From NCBI GenBank assembly GCA_015501595.1, contig JADNRX010000075.1:1-64000 (forward strand): 64,000 nt of DNA, written 5' to 3'. A program made the translations under genes and the position numbers. Shown here piece by piece: positions 22,208 to 34,168 of this stretch. The first letter of the stretch is position 1. Every line of letters starts with the position of its first letter. The notes under the pieces are model-generated. The model saw only the letters and a program-made list of their open reading frames with translations, did no database searches and was not told where the DNA came from. The stretch comes from Hymenopellis radicata (taxonomy: Eukaryota; Basidiomycota; Agaricomycetes; Agaricales; Physalacriaceae).

Positions 22208-22998
22208 CTACAGCACAACACAGCTCTTATGACTCTTCTTCCCTGGCCTGCTAAGAAGAGCGGCACGAGTAGCGTACTGGAAGACTTCACGCACACCTTC
22301 ACCCGTCCTAGCTGAACACTCGAGGTAGTGCTTGGCATTGATCTTCTGAGCGACAGCCATACCCTACACAAAAAAATGTCAGACAATGAGAAATATACTT
22401 TAATTAAGACTAACCTCCTCAGGTGTAACGGGCCGTTGGCTCGTCTTCCTCAGCTCCTCAATGACCCGCTGGTCCCGCCTCAAATCCTTCTTGCAGCCGA
22501 CGAGAATGATAGGGAGCCCAGCGCAAAAGTGCATGACTTCCGAGATCCACTGCATAAACAACAGCGTCAGACAGTTCTACAGCACTGCCACGACAGCGAC
22601 GCACCTTCTCCTGAACGTTGTCCAACGAATCCGGGCTGTCCACCGCGAAGCAAATGAGGATAACATGCGAGTCGGGATAGCTCAGGGGTCTGAGCCGGTC
22701 ATAGTCTTCCTGGCCAGCAGTATCCCATAGCGCCAGTTCGACGTGCTTGCCATCAACCTCAACGTCGGCGACGTAGTTCTCGAACACTGTTGGGACGTAG
22801 ACCTGGGCGACGCTTGAGTGAGCCGACGCTCGCACGACTCTGCAAGTTGACACACCTCGGGGAACGTGCCCTTGGAAAAGACGATCAAAAGACAAGTCTG
22901 GAGACGGCGGTCAGCGTCGAACAGCAGAGCAGAGAGCAGCCTACCTTTCCGCAAGCACCATCGCCGACAATGACAAGCTTTCTCCGGATTTCAGACAT
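22208..22998 (-). CDS. RHO1: Rho-type small GTPase RHO1
   Basis: Five exons (22998-22945, 22897-22856, 22802-22605, 22549-22415, 22363-22208) give 194 residues. [20 protein letters not shown] holds the P-loop. [19 protein letters not shown] is the switch I effector region, [15 protein letters not shown] is switch [10 protein letters not shown] is the base-specificity region, and the tail CVVL is a CAAX box for geranylgeranylation. All catalytic elements are intact. RHO1 activates beta-1,3-glucan synthase and protein kinase C and controls polarity and cytokinesis at the membrane. A nearby GGPP synthase could in principle supply its lipid, but that link is only thematic. Confidence 0.97.
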
Positions 22999-23230
22999 AG
23001 ATGTGGTGGTGGTAGTCGTTGTTGGGGAGACAGGCAACTCACACCATAGCTTTCAGCGGAGTTTCAATCATGTAAGCATGTCTGTGCGTGGGTATAAATT
23101 AAAATTGGCCGCCTCTCCGGGTGCCCCCGACTTGGACATGGACTTAATCGTTTTTATTACACAAAGCTAACTAGGACAGCAAGAAACACAATGCATGCAC
23201 GAGATAAATAGATGCGTGAGATAATCCATG

Positions 23231-25897
23231 CTACCGATGAACGTCCAAAAGCGCCCGCATCTCCTCTATGCAGTCGCCTAGCCGCCGCTTCACCTCCCGT
23301 GCATTCTCTAGTAACGGTTTGATGTTCTCCGGCGTCATGGCAAGTCGCGGTTCAGGCATCGATCGCACAGACGCGTTCTTGAGCATCGCCAGAGCTGTCG
23401 GCAGCTTCGCTCCCTCCTCCTCCACATTAGACAGCCGGTTCTCATCCACAAATAACGCACCACGCCGCACGCGGATCGTGTCTCCGGCACCCGCACCGCT
23501 TGCTCCCAGTTCATCCTCCATGTGATCCCAGTCGTCTCGCCCAGCACTACTGCCGCTTGACGTCGGCTGAAGATCCAAATTACTCCGACTCGCTTCAGCG
23601 ACCGAGTTCTTGCTGCTGCTCCCCTTCCCGATTCTAAAGATGCTTGCCAAACTCGGTCGCCGAGGACTGGGCCGGTTGAGCGATGATAGACTCGCGTTAG
23701 TGTAGGGCGTAGTCGGTCTTGACGTCGGATCCATTAGTTCAGGACCACTCGACGTTTTCGCTCGTCGTCGTCCATATGTCGGAACCTTCCCGTGAGCGTA
23801 CATGTGTCCGTCCTGGCGACCACTGCTGTCCCCACTCGTAGTGCTCACACTAGTCGAGCTTGAGCCATTGGCCTGTTTCTTTAAACTCTTCAACATATCT
23901 CTAATCCCACTCATCCCCAGCCGCGAACTCCTTCTCTTCTTGGCAATAGGTGTAGCGCTTGGTGGAACTGAACTCTCCTCACTGGGAAGCGTCACCGTGC
24001 TGCTCATCGCGTCGCCCCAACGCCAGTCACGGTTGACGCTTATCCTGCTGTCGCTGCGTTCAGGTACGGGCGTTACAGGGTTCAGCATTTCACGAAGTAG
24101 CACAAGTTGTCGTTGGCTAAGATCGTTCCGGCCAGTGGACGCACGCCAGGACGCAGGTGTCGTCGGCGCGGCAGGAGGAGGTGTAGGCGTCGCATTTTCT
24201 CGCTCGCGGTCATCTCCATTAAGGGTAATAGCGCGCTCGCGACTCTTTCTGCTGGGCTCGCTCGCTGACACTGTCATAGCTGGTGCAGATACACTGGTAG
24301 GTGGTGGCGGTCCGCCACCACCCATTTCAATGAGGAGCTCTGCGCACTCCCATGCTATATGATATTTGGAATTAATGGTATAATAGTCGGCCGCAAGGGC
24401 CTGTAGGGTGTTGGGACGCGTCGTAGTGTTGGAACGACTGCGAGGGCGAAAGATTGATGGAGATATCGCGCGGGGTGCAGGAGGGGGTGGCGACGACGCG
24501 AGAATGGCCTGGATCTGAGTAACAAGATCGGCATGTGTCGCTTGGAGGTCTTTGAGCTCTATAAAACCAATTAGACAATGACAGGAGGATGTAAAAAGGA
24601 GGCTAACCGTCTACACTCTTGGCAAACTCACGGACCAATGTCAAGTCGCGCCGTAAACCGACTTGAGCCTGAGATATTCGAGCGGGAATCTTGAGATCAC
24701 CGAGTGAGTTTCTTCGGGGAACGGCACTACTATTCGATATTGTGGCGGTAGTTGTTCGGCCTAATGAAGCGGTTGTCGAGGTATGAATAGCGGATGTCTT
24801 GCGGGTAGGACTGGTACTACCCCCGCTCGCTGTGGTGCCGTCACTCGGGATCTGATTGTGGCAGATAGACAGGTCCATGAATGGCGACGGCGGCCTGAGC
24901 TCAATGGGCGGAAGGAGAGGGGGAGGCGGTTCACCAGTACCAACAGAGAGACCTCGTTTGTGTTTGGTACCGATACTGATTCGCCTCATGTTGCCCATCC
25001 ATGAGCGACTACCCTCCTGGTGGTCTTTCTCCCGTGAACGGTCTCGCTCCCGTTTATGGTCATCACCAGCCCTTCCGAGCCCTAGACCGCCATATCTGTC
25101 TTGGTGGTATCCATTGGAAAGCTCTGCCTCTAGGTCGGGGGGTAGGTCGCTTTTGCGTACAAGGCCAAAACTCTTGCGTTTGCGGAGTTTTGGCGACTGT
25201 GGATCGGCATCCGGGGGGCGAAAAAACCAAGATTTGGAATGGGGAGGTGTAGACGGGCGTGGTGTAGATTCTGGAGACAGTTAGTAATTGAGAAAGAAAG
25301 AAATCAAGATAACATACCCTCCTGAAGGACTACATCGCTAGGAGTTGAGCTCGCTCGCTTCTTCTTGGCCGAGAATCTGCTCTTGACACTGCCGATACGT
25401 TGCAGCAGTGGCGAGCCCGTCGGCGGTGAGCCCATGGGAGTCGTGGTGGCGGGCAGGTCCTCATCGCTCATAGGGTATTCCTGCATTTCATACACGCCTT
25501 CATGGGGCGGTCTGCTCTTTTTCTTCAACCGCCGTCGCTCTTGGTGAATAGGCGGACTCGGCGGCAGGTTAGCAAAGCCCACAGACGCTCTACCAGCCGA
25601 CGTGCGCGAAATCGTCGGTCGTAAGTGTGTCGTCGAGTTGTTGCTTCCGCTCGAAAAAACGGAAGGAACAGGGCTTTGGAGAGCGGCAGGTATGGGGGGC
25701 ACTGGCGGCGGCGGCGTCGGTGCTCTTGTAGGCCGAGAACGCGCCGTGAGCGTCTTGTCCTCGTCGTCGTCGCCCCACACGCCAAAGTCGTTGTCGTCGT
25801 CGTCGTTTAATGAAGTTCGTGGTCGGGAGTTGGATGGACTGGGATCGTCCAGTTCGAATTCGTCGTCCCAGCTTTCAGGCTCCTGTGAGTCGCTCAT
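23231..25897 (-). CDS. large Ser/Pro-rich protein, function unknown
   Basis: Three exons (25897-25318, 25270-24608, 24558-23231) give about 856 residues. The N-terminus is acidic (MSDSQEPESWDDEFELDD, then a DDDDNDFGVWGDDDED patch). The middle is basic and Ser/Pro-rich. Around the second splice is a coiled-coil-like helix (VREFAKSVDELKDLQ, then VTQIQAILAS). The C-terminus has an Arg/Lys block and a conserved-looking helix (NAREVKRRLGDCIEEMRALL). The acidic start resembles Byr4/Bfa1-type two-component GAPs of the septation network, but I cannot confirm this. The phase is continuous at both junctions. It is transcribed toward RHO1 on the same strand. Confidence 0.75.
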
Positions 25898-26777
25898 CCT
25901 TCCCGTAATTGTCGTCGTCGTTTGGCACAGTGGCGACGGTCTTTTGTTGTACGTTTTACCGCGTTGTGTGACGCTGTTATGTACAGACCGCTTTGACGCT
26001 ACCACGTGGCTGCCTTTCTCCTTCCGCCAATCCGTCAAAGGTGAACAATTTGGGTCGCTTTTCACCTTTCCCTATTGTCCGACGCTTTCTGACCCGTCAA
26101 TACTGCGCCATACGCTTCCGAATTATGAGTAATTGTGGCGTGTGTTGGACCAAAGTACAAGGATGACTATACACGGCAGTCGTCATATTTTCGCTGCTGT
26201 CGGTTCTACCACGCGTTTAAGATGGAAATACCTGAGAAACTGGATCATGGGTTGTACCACACCACGACTATCACCAATGCAACTTCAAACAGGAGCGATA
26301 ACTGAGGAAGCTCAGTACAATGAGGTTGGCCCCACCTCGCAACTTCGAAAGACGCGTAGCGACCATTGCCATTGGTTTAAGATGATCCATGCGATGACTA
26401 TTCTAGAGACAGATTCCTCTCATGAGCAAGCGCATCACTTGAATCATACGGACCAGCTGTAAGAATTTCCCGTTCAATTCATTTCCCTCGGATCTCGTAT
26501 ACAGCCCTAAATGCAATGCATGCGTACTATGTGACTACCGACGTGATTAGAAGTTGACTGAGCACTTGATTCTCAGTACGAAGAATTGTGAGTCCACACA
26601 CTTCATGGATGCACCAGGCACGTGCCCGTGAATTCATCAACGCTAGGTGATAGTAGATACAACGAACTAGACATCACATTGAAGGCTACATGGATGAAGA
26701 GAGTACATACAGTCAGATGCAGCAACAACAACCATTTCTACTATCCAACAAAGTCCTTACCTCGGTCAGCGTCCCGA
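25898..26777. other. intergenic, no supported gene
   Basis: This is the promoter side of the Ser/Pro-rich gene and the 3' flank of the F-BAR gene. One plus frame at 26133-26462 has no recognisable content. Confidence 0.45.
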
Positions 26778-29700
26778 CTAGAACAGACAAACAAAGTTAC
26801 TCGGAAATACCTCTCGTCCCCTCACTACCCTCCCTTCATCAAGAAGCCGACCCGTCCACCATCCATCCTCCGGTGTACTCGTGACTGCAATGATATCTCC
26901 CGCCTGGAAGTCAAACTCCTCGGGTATAGTTGCGGTGTAGTCATATAGCGCTTTGACTGAAGAGTGTAAATATGTGAGGTCGACAAAGAAAGCAGACACA
27001 TTACCATAAAACAGAACAGGCTTATCCTCCTCGACTGGCGGCGGCGGTGGCGGCGGTGCAGCAGCGTATGAACCTTGCCTTGACACAGATCCACCGTTGG
27101 AATAATACGAGCTACTCGACACGTCCCTCGAGACAGCGTGTCCAGCGGCTGACACACCTCTCCCGTTGGTGTATCCCCCGTTCGCCTGGAAGCCTTGATT
27201 CGGTGGGGGTTGCTGATAGCTCTGACTTGGTGGTGGCGGCGCCTGGTAATTCTGAGTCGCCGGTGGAGGCTGCTGATAGCTCTGACTAGCGGGATATTGA
27301 TACTGCTGCTGGGGCTGTTGATAATATCCTGGGCTTGCTGTCGTAGTAATTGGTGGTGGTGGGGGTACGACTGCTCCGCCTGGGCCAATATAAGATGGTC
27401 GCCGCTGTACTCCTTGCCCTTGGCCACCGTATGGTGGTGCTTGACTCGTCGGCGGTGCAGCATATCCAGGTGTTTGGCTTGGTGGAGGCGCTTGATAGGG
27501 CGGCTGCGAAGGTGGCGGAGGCCCCGGAGGCGGCTGCTGGTATCCACTCCCCGACGTAGGCCGCTGCTGATACCCACCTCCAGGAGAAGTATAACCACTT
27601 CCAGGTGGGCTCATCCCTGATGTGGGGCGTTGGTTTTGAGTTTGGCTTTGGCTTTGACTTTGAGGTCGGTGTTGAGGAGAAGTATAACCACTTCCAGCTG
27701 GGCTCATCCCTGATGTGGGGCGTTGGTTTTGAGTTTGGCTTTGGCTCTGACTTTGAGGTCGGTGTTGATATGTGTTACCCTGTTGTTGATAACGCAAGGC
27801 CATCTCGTCGTGTACTACCCGTCCGCTCGCGTCGTGGACCATGCCTGGCGAGGTAGCACGCACGGGATTGGAAGGTGGAGCTGCCATCGACCCAGACCGA
27901 CTCTGTGGCGCATGTATTGTCGAGGCATTCACTGAAGGATGACCGCCTACAGCGGATACGTTAGCTTCAAATGAGGAAGAGATAACAATGTACTCGCCAG
28001 CTGGTCCAGGTGAAGGTGACATATATTGACCAGGTGCTGGGCTCGCGCTCCTGCTCATTGGTTGCGGCGAAGCAGAACGAGAGCCCACACCGGCAAACCC
28101 ACCACTTGTTGGTCGCTGTAATCCACTTCCGCCGGTACTCTGCTGACTGAGAGAATGGACGTGTCCGGGCGTGCCACCTTGTGATGCTGAGGCATTGAAT
28201 GACCCCCTCCTCTTTCTTTCCCCAGGCAAACTCTGTTCATAATCCTGGAGGGTAGTCTGAATATCGACATCCTGCATAGACATACTCGTCCTAGGCTGCA
28301 TGAACGCCGCCGTCGGAGCACCAGCGTTCAGATTCGGCGACGTCGCACGAGAATGACTGGGTGATATGGACGGATGCGGACCGACGACCATCTCCGCACT
28401 GTTCCTATAGTCTCTTCCAGGACCCGGGGAAGGCACTCGCATGGCCGGTGATGGTGCCCTTGCAGGTTTTGCTGGGGACGGCGCTCTGGCAGGTTTCACG
28501 GGAGATGGATCTCTGGATCGTGGAGGAAGTGCAGGCTTGACAGGTGATGCAGCTCGTCCTTGATTGACAGTTGACCGTCGCCTCACACTGCCTACTGTAC
28601 TCACCTCCTTCGTGAGGGCCTCTAGGGTCTGCGCCAAGGGGTCGTTACTATCTGCAGCACTTGGCGGTGGTAAGGTTGCAGTCCGAGAAGGGCCCGGGGG
28701 CGGTGCGGTTACGTCGTCATCAACTGGCGTGACCGGCTTCCTGGTAACTGTGGTAGAACGACGAGAGACGGATGGAGCGCTTTGGGGGGCGGCTTCTTCA
28801 AGGTTAGCTGGCGAAAGCCCTCCTCCGGCACCCACTCCAGCACGGTTAATACCGTCATCCTGTTCTTCTTCCTTCCGTTCCTCCTCCTCATCACGATCCG
28901 ATTCGTCTCCTGCGGCTCGTTTTGTGGGACTGACACTGCCCGCCCGTCTTACAGCGAGATTCTCTTCACTGAGCTGATCAGCGATGGTTCTCTTTTTCCT
29001 CGGTCGCGATACCCGCGCGAAGTCAGCCAGTCTATAGGTTTCCGTGTCATCACCCGGCTCTGGATGCGTATAGTCAACGATCATGGGAGGGTCGGGAATC
29101 TGACGACCAGTGCCATGATCTCGAACAAAGTTCTCCACATCTCGTTCGACGTCGGTCTCTTCCAGCGCAAGACGTAATTTTTCGCAGCTCTGGAATGCAA
29201 AGATTAGCTTCGGATAGTCGTTGTAGTCGAGCACGCTTACATTATCGTCCATTACACATACTGTACTGACCACATTCGCATACGCCCATAGCACGTCCTT
29301 TGCAAACTCTCCTCTTTCCTGTTCTACGTCTTCGCACGCGTCGCAAACTGATTTCCAATGTGATTCGAATTCCTTTGCCTGGATAATGTGAGATTGGTAA
29401 TAATCGAGTGGGGGGAGACCGACCTTTTCAGCATAGGCTTTAGAGAAACCCTCGTATTCGCGACGGGTGTCGACCACAGATTGGCGCGCTCGTTCAAGTT
29501 TGAGGGTAACCTTGTCTAAATCGCGGCCTTGGACAATTGTGCTCTGAGCAGTATAGGCATTGATCTTGACCATGTCCTGTTCGTACTTGTCCTTTGCGCG
29601 CCTCACGTGCTCGAGCTGCTGCATCTTTGCCTTCCAGTCCTTTTCAATCGGGCTAATCGTACTCTTCTTGAAGCCATTTAGGTCTGTCAGAAACACACTG

Positions 29701-30095
29701 GTCTTGGCCTCCAGCTCTGCTGTTAGAGTATGGGCAAGCCGAGTGTGATGCTTGGCCTGGTTGGCCGTTTCGAGAATGAGGGTATCGAGTGTTGTGCGCA
29801 GATCGCCACCTTCGCCCCGCCCCATACCGCCGCCGGAAAATGAGCGCGCCAGCTTGGATAGACGCTTTGCATAGTCCTCCTCGACTATCGCCCGTTCTCT
29901 CCAGAATGTCCTAAGCTCATCCATGGTCTTGATAGAGCCCTTCATTTTTCCCAAGAGAACAGGCACTCCAGCATCACCGGGGCCCCAGAAGCTGTTGCAG
30001 AAGGCGTAGGGCGAGGACGGCGGGTGGCCATGGCCGTGGGAGGACGAGGCATAGGTCGACTTTGCATATCCAGCCGATGATGGTGGACGGGACAT
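26778..30095 (-). CDS. F-BAR and SH3 protein, Cdc15/Hof1/Imp2-like
   Basis: The gene has one intron near the 3' end (27004-26957, 48 nt), giving about 1,089 residues. Residues ~30-300 form an F-BAR domain (FCNSFWGPGDAGVPVLLGKM, then ELRTFWRERAIVEEDYAKRL) that bends or binds plasma membrane as a dimer. A long disordered middle has APSPAKPARAPSP-type repeats and Gln/Pro/Tyr-rich stretches. The last ~60 residues are an SH3 domain (VKALYDYTATIPEEFDFQ, WWTGRLLDEG, VFPSNFV). This architecture is that of contractile-ring/septation scaffolds. The intron is stop-free and a multiple of three, so it also reads through. A 93-bp tandem duplication lies in the disordered region. Confidence 0.92.
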   Translation of the reverse strand: MSRPPSSAGYAKSTYASSSHGHGHPPSSPYAFCNSFWGPGDAGVPVLLGKMKGSIKTMDELRTFWRERAIVEEDYAKRLSKLARSFSGGGMGRGEGGDLRTTLDTLILETANQAKHHTRLAHTLTAELEAKTSVFLTDLNGFKKSTISPIEKDWKAKMQQLEHVRRAKDKYEQDMVKINAYTAQSTIVQGRDLDKVTLKLERARQSVVDTRREYEGFSKAYAEKVGLPPLDYYQSHIIQAKEFESHWKSVCDACEDVEQERGEFAKDVLWAYANVVSTVCVMDDNVSVLDYNDYPKLIFAFQSCEKLRLALEETDVERDVENFVRDHGTGRQIPDPPMIVDYTHPEPGDDTETYRLADFARVSRPRKKRTIADQLSEENLAVRRAGSVSPTKRAAGDESDRDEEEERKEEEQDDGINRAGVGAGGGLSPANLEEAAPQSAPSVSRRSTTVTRKPVTPVDDDVTAPPPGPSRTATLPPPSAADSNDPLAQTLEALTKEVSTVGSVRRRSTVNQGRAASPVKPALPPRSRDPSPVKPARAPSPAKPARAPSPAMRVPSPGPGRDYRNSAEMVVGPHPSISPSHSRATSPNLNAGAPTAAFMQPRTSMSMQDVDIQTTLQDYEQSLPGERKRRGSFNASASQGGTPGHVHSLSQQSTGGSGLQRPTSGGFAGVGSRSASPQPMSRSASPAPGQYMSPSPGPAGEYIVISSSFEANVSAVGGHPSVNASTIHAPQSRSGSMAAPPSNPVRATSPGMVHDASGRVVHDEMALRYQQQGNTYQHRPQSQSQSQTQNQRPTSGMSPAGSGYTSPQHRPQSQSQSQTQNQRPTSGMSPPGSGYTSPGGGYQQRPTSGSGYQQPPPGPPPPSQPPYQAPPPSQTPGYAAPPTSQAPPYGGQGQGVQRRPSYIGPGGAVVPPPPPITTTASPGYYQQPQQQYQYPASQSYQQPPPATQNYQAPPPPSQSYQQPPPNQGFQANGGYTNGRGVSAAGHAVSRDVSSSSYYSNGGSVSRQGSYAAAPPPPPPPVEEDKPVLFYGNVSAFFVDLTYLHSSVKALYDYTATIPEEFDFQAGDIIAVTSTPEDGWWTGRLLDEGRVVRGREVFPSNFVCLF
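27582..27767 (-). repeat. 93-bp tandem duplication inside the F-BAR gene
   Basis: Two head-to-tail copies (27582-27674 and 27675-27767) differ at only a couple of bases. Each encodes 31 residues with a Gln/Ser stretch and an RPTSGMSP block. The period is a multiple of three, so the frame is kept. Confidence 0.9.
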
Positions 30096-30358
30096 GCTAG
30101 CCTCGAGTTAATAACAACGCTTGCGTCGCAAGTAGACAATGAGGGAAGATCGCAGAGGCGCTTACATCATCGCTATTCAACACCCTAACCCTGTCTAGAC
30201 GCGTAACCCTAGCGCCGCGTATTCGACGAAACATGAAACCATGACGCGACTGAAACAAAAAGCATCATTGTTGCAGAAGAATGGTAACAAATAGATTCAG
30301 TTTAGAGTAAACGCTGAGGACAAAACTATGGTAGAAACGAAATATGATCGCAGACTCT

Positions 30359-31935
30359 CTACCATCTGTCTGCAAGATCCAGAGGGGGCCGCGAGTATGC
30401 AGGCTGATCATCTACATCAACACAACTTGCAACTTAAGTAAAGCCAAGGACATACCAAAGGGGCTGGCTTGTTGGCCAAAATACCTTCAATCCTTTCCAT
30501 TACCTCGGGGGTAAGTTTCGGTAAAACGTCGAGCGCGCGCAGATTGTCCAGCACTTGTTGCGGTCGGGAAGCACCGAAAATGATAGTACCAGTATTGGGG
30601 TTCTTCGCTACCCATGCTAGTGCCAGAGCAGCCATCGAGGCGCCAAGTTCTTAGAGAACAACGTAAGAATGAAAATAAAACCTTTACTGGGTGCGATGTA
30701 CCTTCGGCAATAGTGGTCAATTCCTTGACTTTACGAAGCTTCTCATGCCCTTCAGCTTCAGACAGACTCTGCAGAGTGTCCTTGAAAAAGTCCTTCTTCG
30801 TGTCGAAGCGCGACCCGGCAGGAATGCCATCGTTATACTAGCACAGATCATGAGATAAAGAAAAAGAAGCGAAGAAATGGGATCACTTTGCCAGTCAAGA
30901 CACCACCGGCTAATGGCGACCAAGCTGTCGTGGTAATGCCATAACGTTTGTATAAAGGTGCGTACTCTTTCTCTGGTCGTTCGCGGTGCAACATACTAGA
31001 ACGTCAAATGAGGCCACTTGAATAGCTTCATAATCAGTAATAACGCACTGGTGTTGACATTGTTCAGCAATGGGACCAATGAGCCCAAGCTTGTCGGCGA
31101 TATCTGAGAAATATTTTCAGCGTTGTTCATGCCTCGGCTGCAGGAACCTACGCCACGCCTCCTCAATTTCGGCCGCGTTCCATTCCGACGTGCCCCAATA
31201 GAAAGCCTAAACGGGGAGCTGAGTTTCCAATTATCAACGACTTAAACGAAAACGAACCCAGCCTTGGTCAATGACATAGTTGAAGGCACGTACAATTTCT
31301 TCCATCGGAACTACAAGACATCAGTATAGTACCCCGTCGCGTCAACTTGGAAAACATACCCGTACGGTCACACCGGTGCGCGAAGATCACATCAACATAA
31401 TCCATCTGCAGACGCTCTAAGGACTGCTTCGTCCCTTCTACGATGTGCTTGCGCGACAACCCGGTGCCATTAGGACTCGACCTCGCACCCCAGAAGATCT
31501 TGGTCGAGATGACTAGATCAGTCCGGTGATAGCCCAATTCTTTGAGGACGCGTCCCCTAGTGTAGATGACCATGAGCATCGCGGACCGCGTCGAACACGA
31601 AAGACGTACATCTCAAGCTCAGACTTGCCCTTCTCGTAGGTCTCTGCTGTATCAAACGCATTAATACCATTCTCAAAAGCGGTTGTAATTATGTCCTGCC
31701 AGCCATTAGTATAGTTTACGTGCATGTAAGATTGAGACGTACCTTGGCTGGATCCCCGATAGCAGTCCCTCCAACGGTTAGCCCTTCAGATTCACCTTAG
31801 CACAAAATCGTGAGGCAAAAGAGAAAGAAACATACATCCTCCGAGGGATAGAAGCGGAACTCTCAATCCACTGCGGCCAAGCCTCCTGAACACCATGTTC
31901 TTGGAATCAAACTGTGGAGTTGCTGCTGTAGACAT
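30359..31935 (-). CDS. aldo-keto reductase, Kv-beta-like
   Basis: About ten exons read in phase from [20 protein letters not shown] to the end ...[14 protein letters not shown]. Landmarks are [34 protein letters not shown] (catalytic Asp and Tyr region), [10 protein letters not shown] (catalytic Lys), [11 protein letters not shown] (His), [36 protein letters not shown] and [14 protein letters not shown] (NADPH-binding end). This is the voltage-gated potassium-channel beta-subunit-like AKR group, a cytosolic NADPH-dependent carbonyl reductase. The last intron (52 nt, phase 0) was placed because it gives a family-like tail. The physiological substrate is unknown. Confidence 0.9.
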
Positions 31936-33604
31936 TGTTCGTCGTAGTACTGGCTTGTTCGCGCTTCAAGTTCTTAGTCTTAGAGATGCTGCTGCTCCAC
32001 CGCTTATATAGGATAGTCCTTGCTCGATGATGAGTGACTCGGTGCGCCAGTCCGACCCAGTCGGCATCAGTGCTGACAGATAAATGATGGAAGCAGAGCT
32101 GACGCGTCCTGCACGGCGCGTATAGAGCGACTTCGCCGTTGCAATTGAAAATAGATGTGCGGGACCGGGCATAGAGTGATAGCGGTCGTAGACTCGTAGA
32201 AAGATATTATCTCATAGGTGATTTTGAATAAAGTGGCATGGTGGCGCGGACGGCAGCTCGAATCGCGATCAAATCCACGAAGTATCACAAGATGTGGATC
32301 GGTGTAGCGCTTGTGGTAGATTTCACTGGCTGAAACGCGGGACGCTGTATATATACGCAAAATACACGTCGGCGCAGGAACGATGGCGAAATGGGCGGCC
32401 TGCTCATAGACGGAATTTACAAGATGAAGGTCAGCGCACAGAGTTTGCTCGTGTTTGTCTGGAATGTTTAATCATTGGTCACGCGAGAGGAGAGGCGCGA
32501 TTTTGTTCAGCTCTTCACCCTCACCGTCACATTGCCAACGCCGACTCAAGTTCAAGTTGATCATACGTCCTTCCTGCGGCGCAGCCATTATTTCTATGGT
32601 GTATTCATTGACGACTTCAATTTCGCTTGGCTGTTGATACCATTGCCTTGGTGCTGTGAATGTTCGCCACAACCGGTTAGAGCTTACAGTGTTTCCAGGC
32701 CGCACCATCAGCCCAGACTATCTCTGCTGCGGCTCAAAAGTTTCCACTGGTAGGCGTTCTTGTCCCGCACTCGGACAGTCATCGGGAAATTTAGATTCTC
32801 TCGACTCTGGGATTTCAGTTCCACTGTGCTCCACACTGCGATGCCCGCCTTGGAGACGATGAGAAAAAGGGCGAAGGGCGATTGGTTTGGTCAAACGAAC
32901 TTCGGGAAAAGCTGCTGTATTACTCGGGGACAAAACTCCAGCGAAAGCTGTTTTTTAACAGCAATTTCTGACTGGACTGTAAAAATATCGTGCTGTCGCA
33001 TGTGTTCTTTCTCCTTCAGAGTACCTTCTATGTACCCGATGCCTCCACACAGACAATGGGGCCATTATAACAGCGTGAATGGCCTGTTCTCTTCGGTACT
33101 TCTCTGCTTCTTGCAGCGCTAAAAGCTGTTGGGAGTTCTATCTGGAAATTGCCGTCAACTCATTTTAACTTCCACAGATGGTCCTTGGGGAAATACTGCT
33201 TTCCTTTCTCTTGCGACAAACGGCCGTGCAAGTTCCCCTATGTCCGGATCTTATCAAGAGCGCTATCACTCCGCTTCTCACCATCCTTTCAGGCCTTTGT
33301 CGAGTTCAAGCTTGAGGGCACAGGCATCCCTAGGCGCCCGGTTAAATCAAAGACGCTTTTCCGGGAAAGTCTACGCGGTGTTCTACTTAGAAGACACGCC
33401 GTATACTACAGTGTGTCCAAATTCTCTCCGTTATTAGCTCCGCTTCCGACATTGGCACCCTCGAACAGCTTTCGGTTCGAAGGAGTAAAGTTAGGACACA
33501 TGCTGTACATTCCGACTGTGAGTATAAAGGTTGAATCAACCCTCGACGAACAACCCTCAAGCACCTCCCCAGCCTCTCCCCACATTCAACATCCAACCTT
33601 CAGC
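31936..33604. other. intergenic, no supported gene
   Basis: This lies between the divergent AKR and FHA genes. Frames on both strands are short, overlapping and featureless. The last ~60 bases before 33605 are CT-rich, as for a 5' UTR. Confidence 0.45.
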
Positions 33605-34168
33605 ATGAGTTTTCCCTGGGTTCCCTCTGGTCCGATCATCAGCCTCTCCCCCGCCTCAGGCAGCTACCCTTTCCAAACGAAATACATACCACTGTCGTCC
33701 ACCAAGCACGTCCTTGGTTCTGTCGAAGGCGGGGGGAAAACCCCTCGAAAAGCGAGCACCGGGAACGGGTGGTTCGCATCTAAAACAGACAGCGCTGCGA
33801 CCCCGCTGACGTTAAGCGCGGTGCATGCGGAAGTATGGATGGAGAGTGGACAGGTTGCCTTTTTCCCGGCCTCTCATTACCAGTCCTTCTGATCGCGTGG
33901 TTTAGGTGTACCTCCGAGACCTTGACTCGGCGTTTGGCACGTACGTGAACGGAGCCAAGGTTAGATCAGCCGTGACGCTGAAGACGGGCGATACCTTGGT
34001 GGGTTCTGCGTGGACATCGGGAGATGAATGAATTGAATCTTATTATTGTTTCTTCTCTAGGCTCTAGGGACGAAGATAGACAGGAACTCGAGGACGCCAA
34101 GCAACATCACAGATGAGCAGTTGTTGAGTATTACTGCGAAAGTGACCATTGTTGGCATCACTTCCTGA
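33605..34168 (+). CDS. small FHA-domain protein
   Basis: Three exons (33605-33853, 33906-33998, 34061-34168) give 149 residues. Nearly the whole protein is a forkhead-associated domain: SSTKHVLGSVEGGGKTPRK, LSAVHAEVWMESGQVYLRD, LDSAFGTYVNGAKV, and the final strand AKVTIVGIT. The phosphothreonine-contacting Ser/His (SAVH) and the Asn of YVNG are present, so binding of phosphopeptides is likely. The family is often fused to longer tails or membrane anchors; here a stop follows the domain directly, so either this is a stand-alone reader or a further exon was missed. An earlier in-frame start was not favoured because upstream sequence looks like a leader. Confidence 0.78.
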
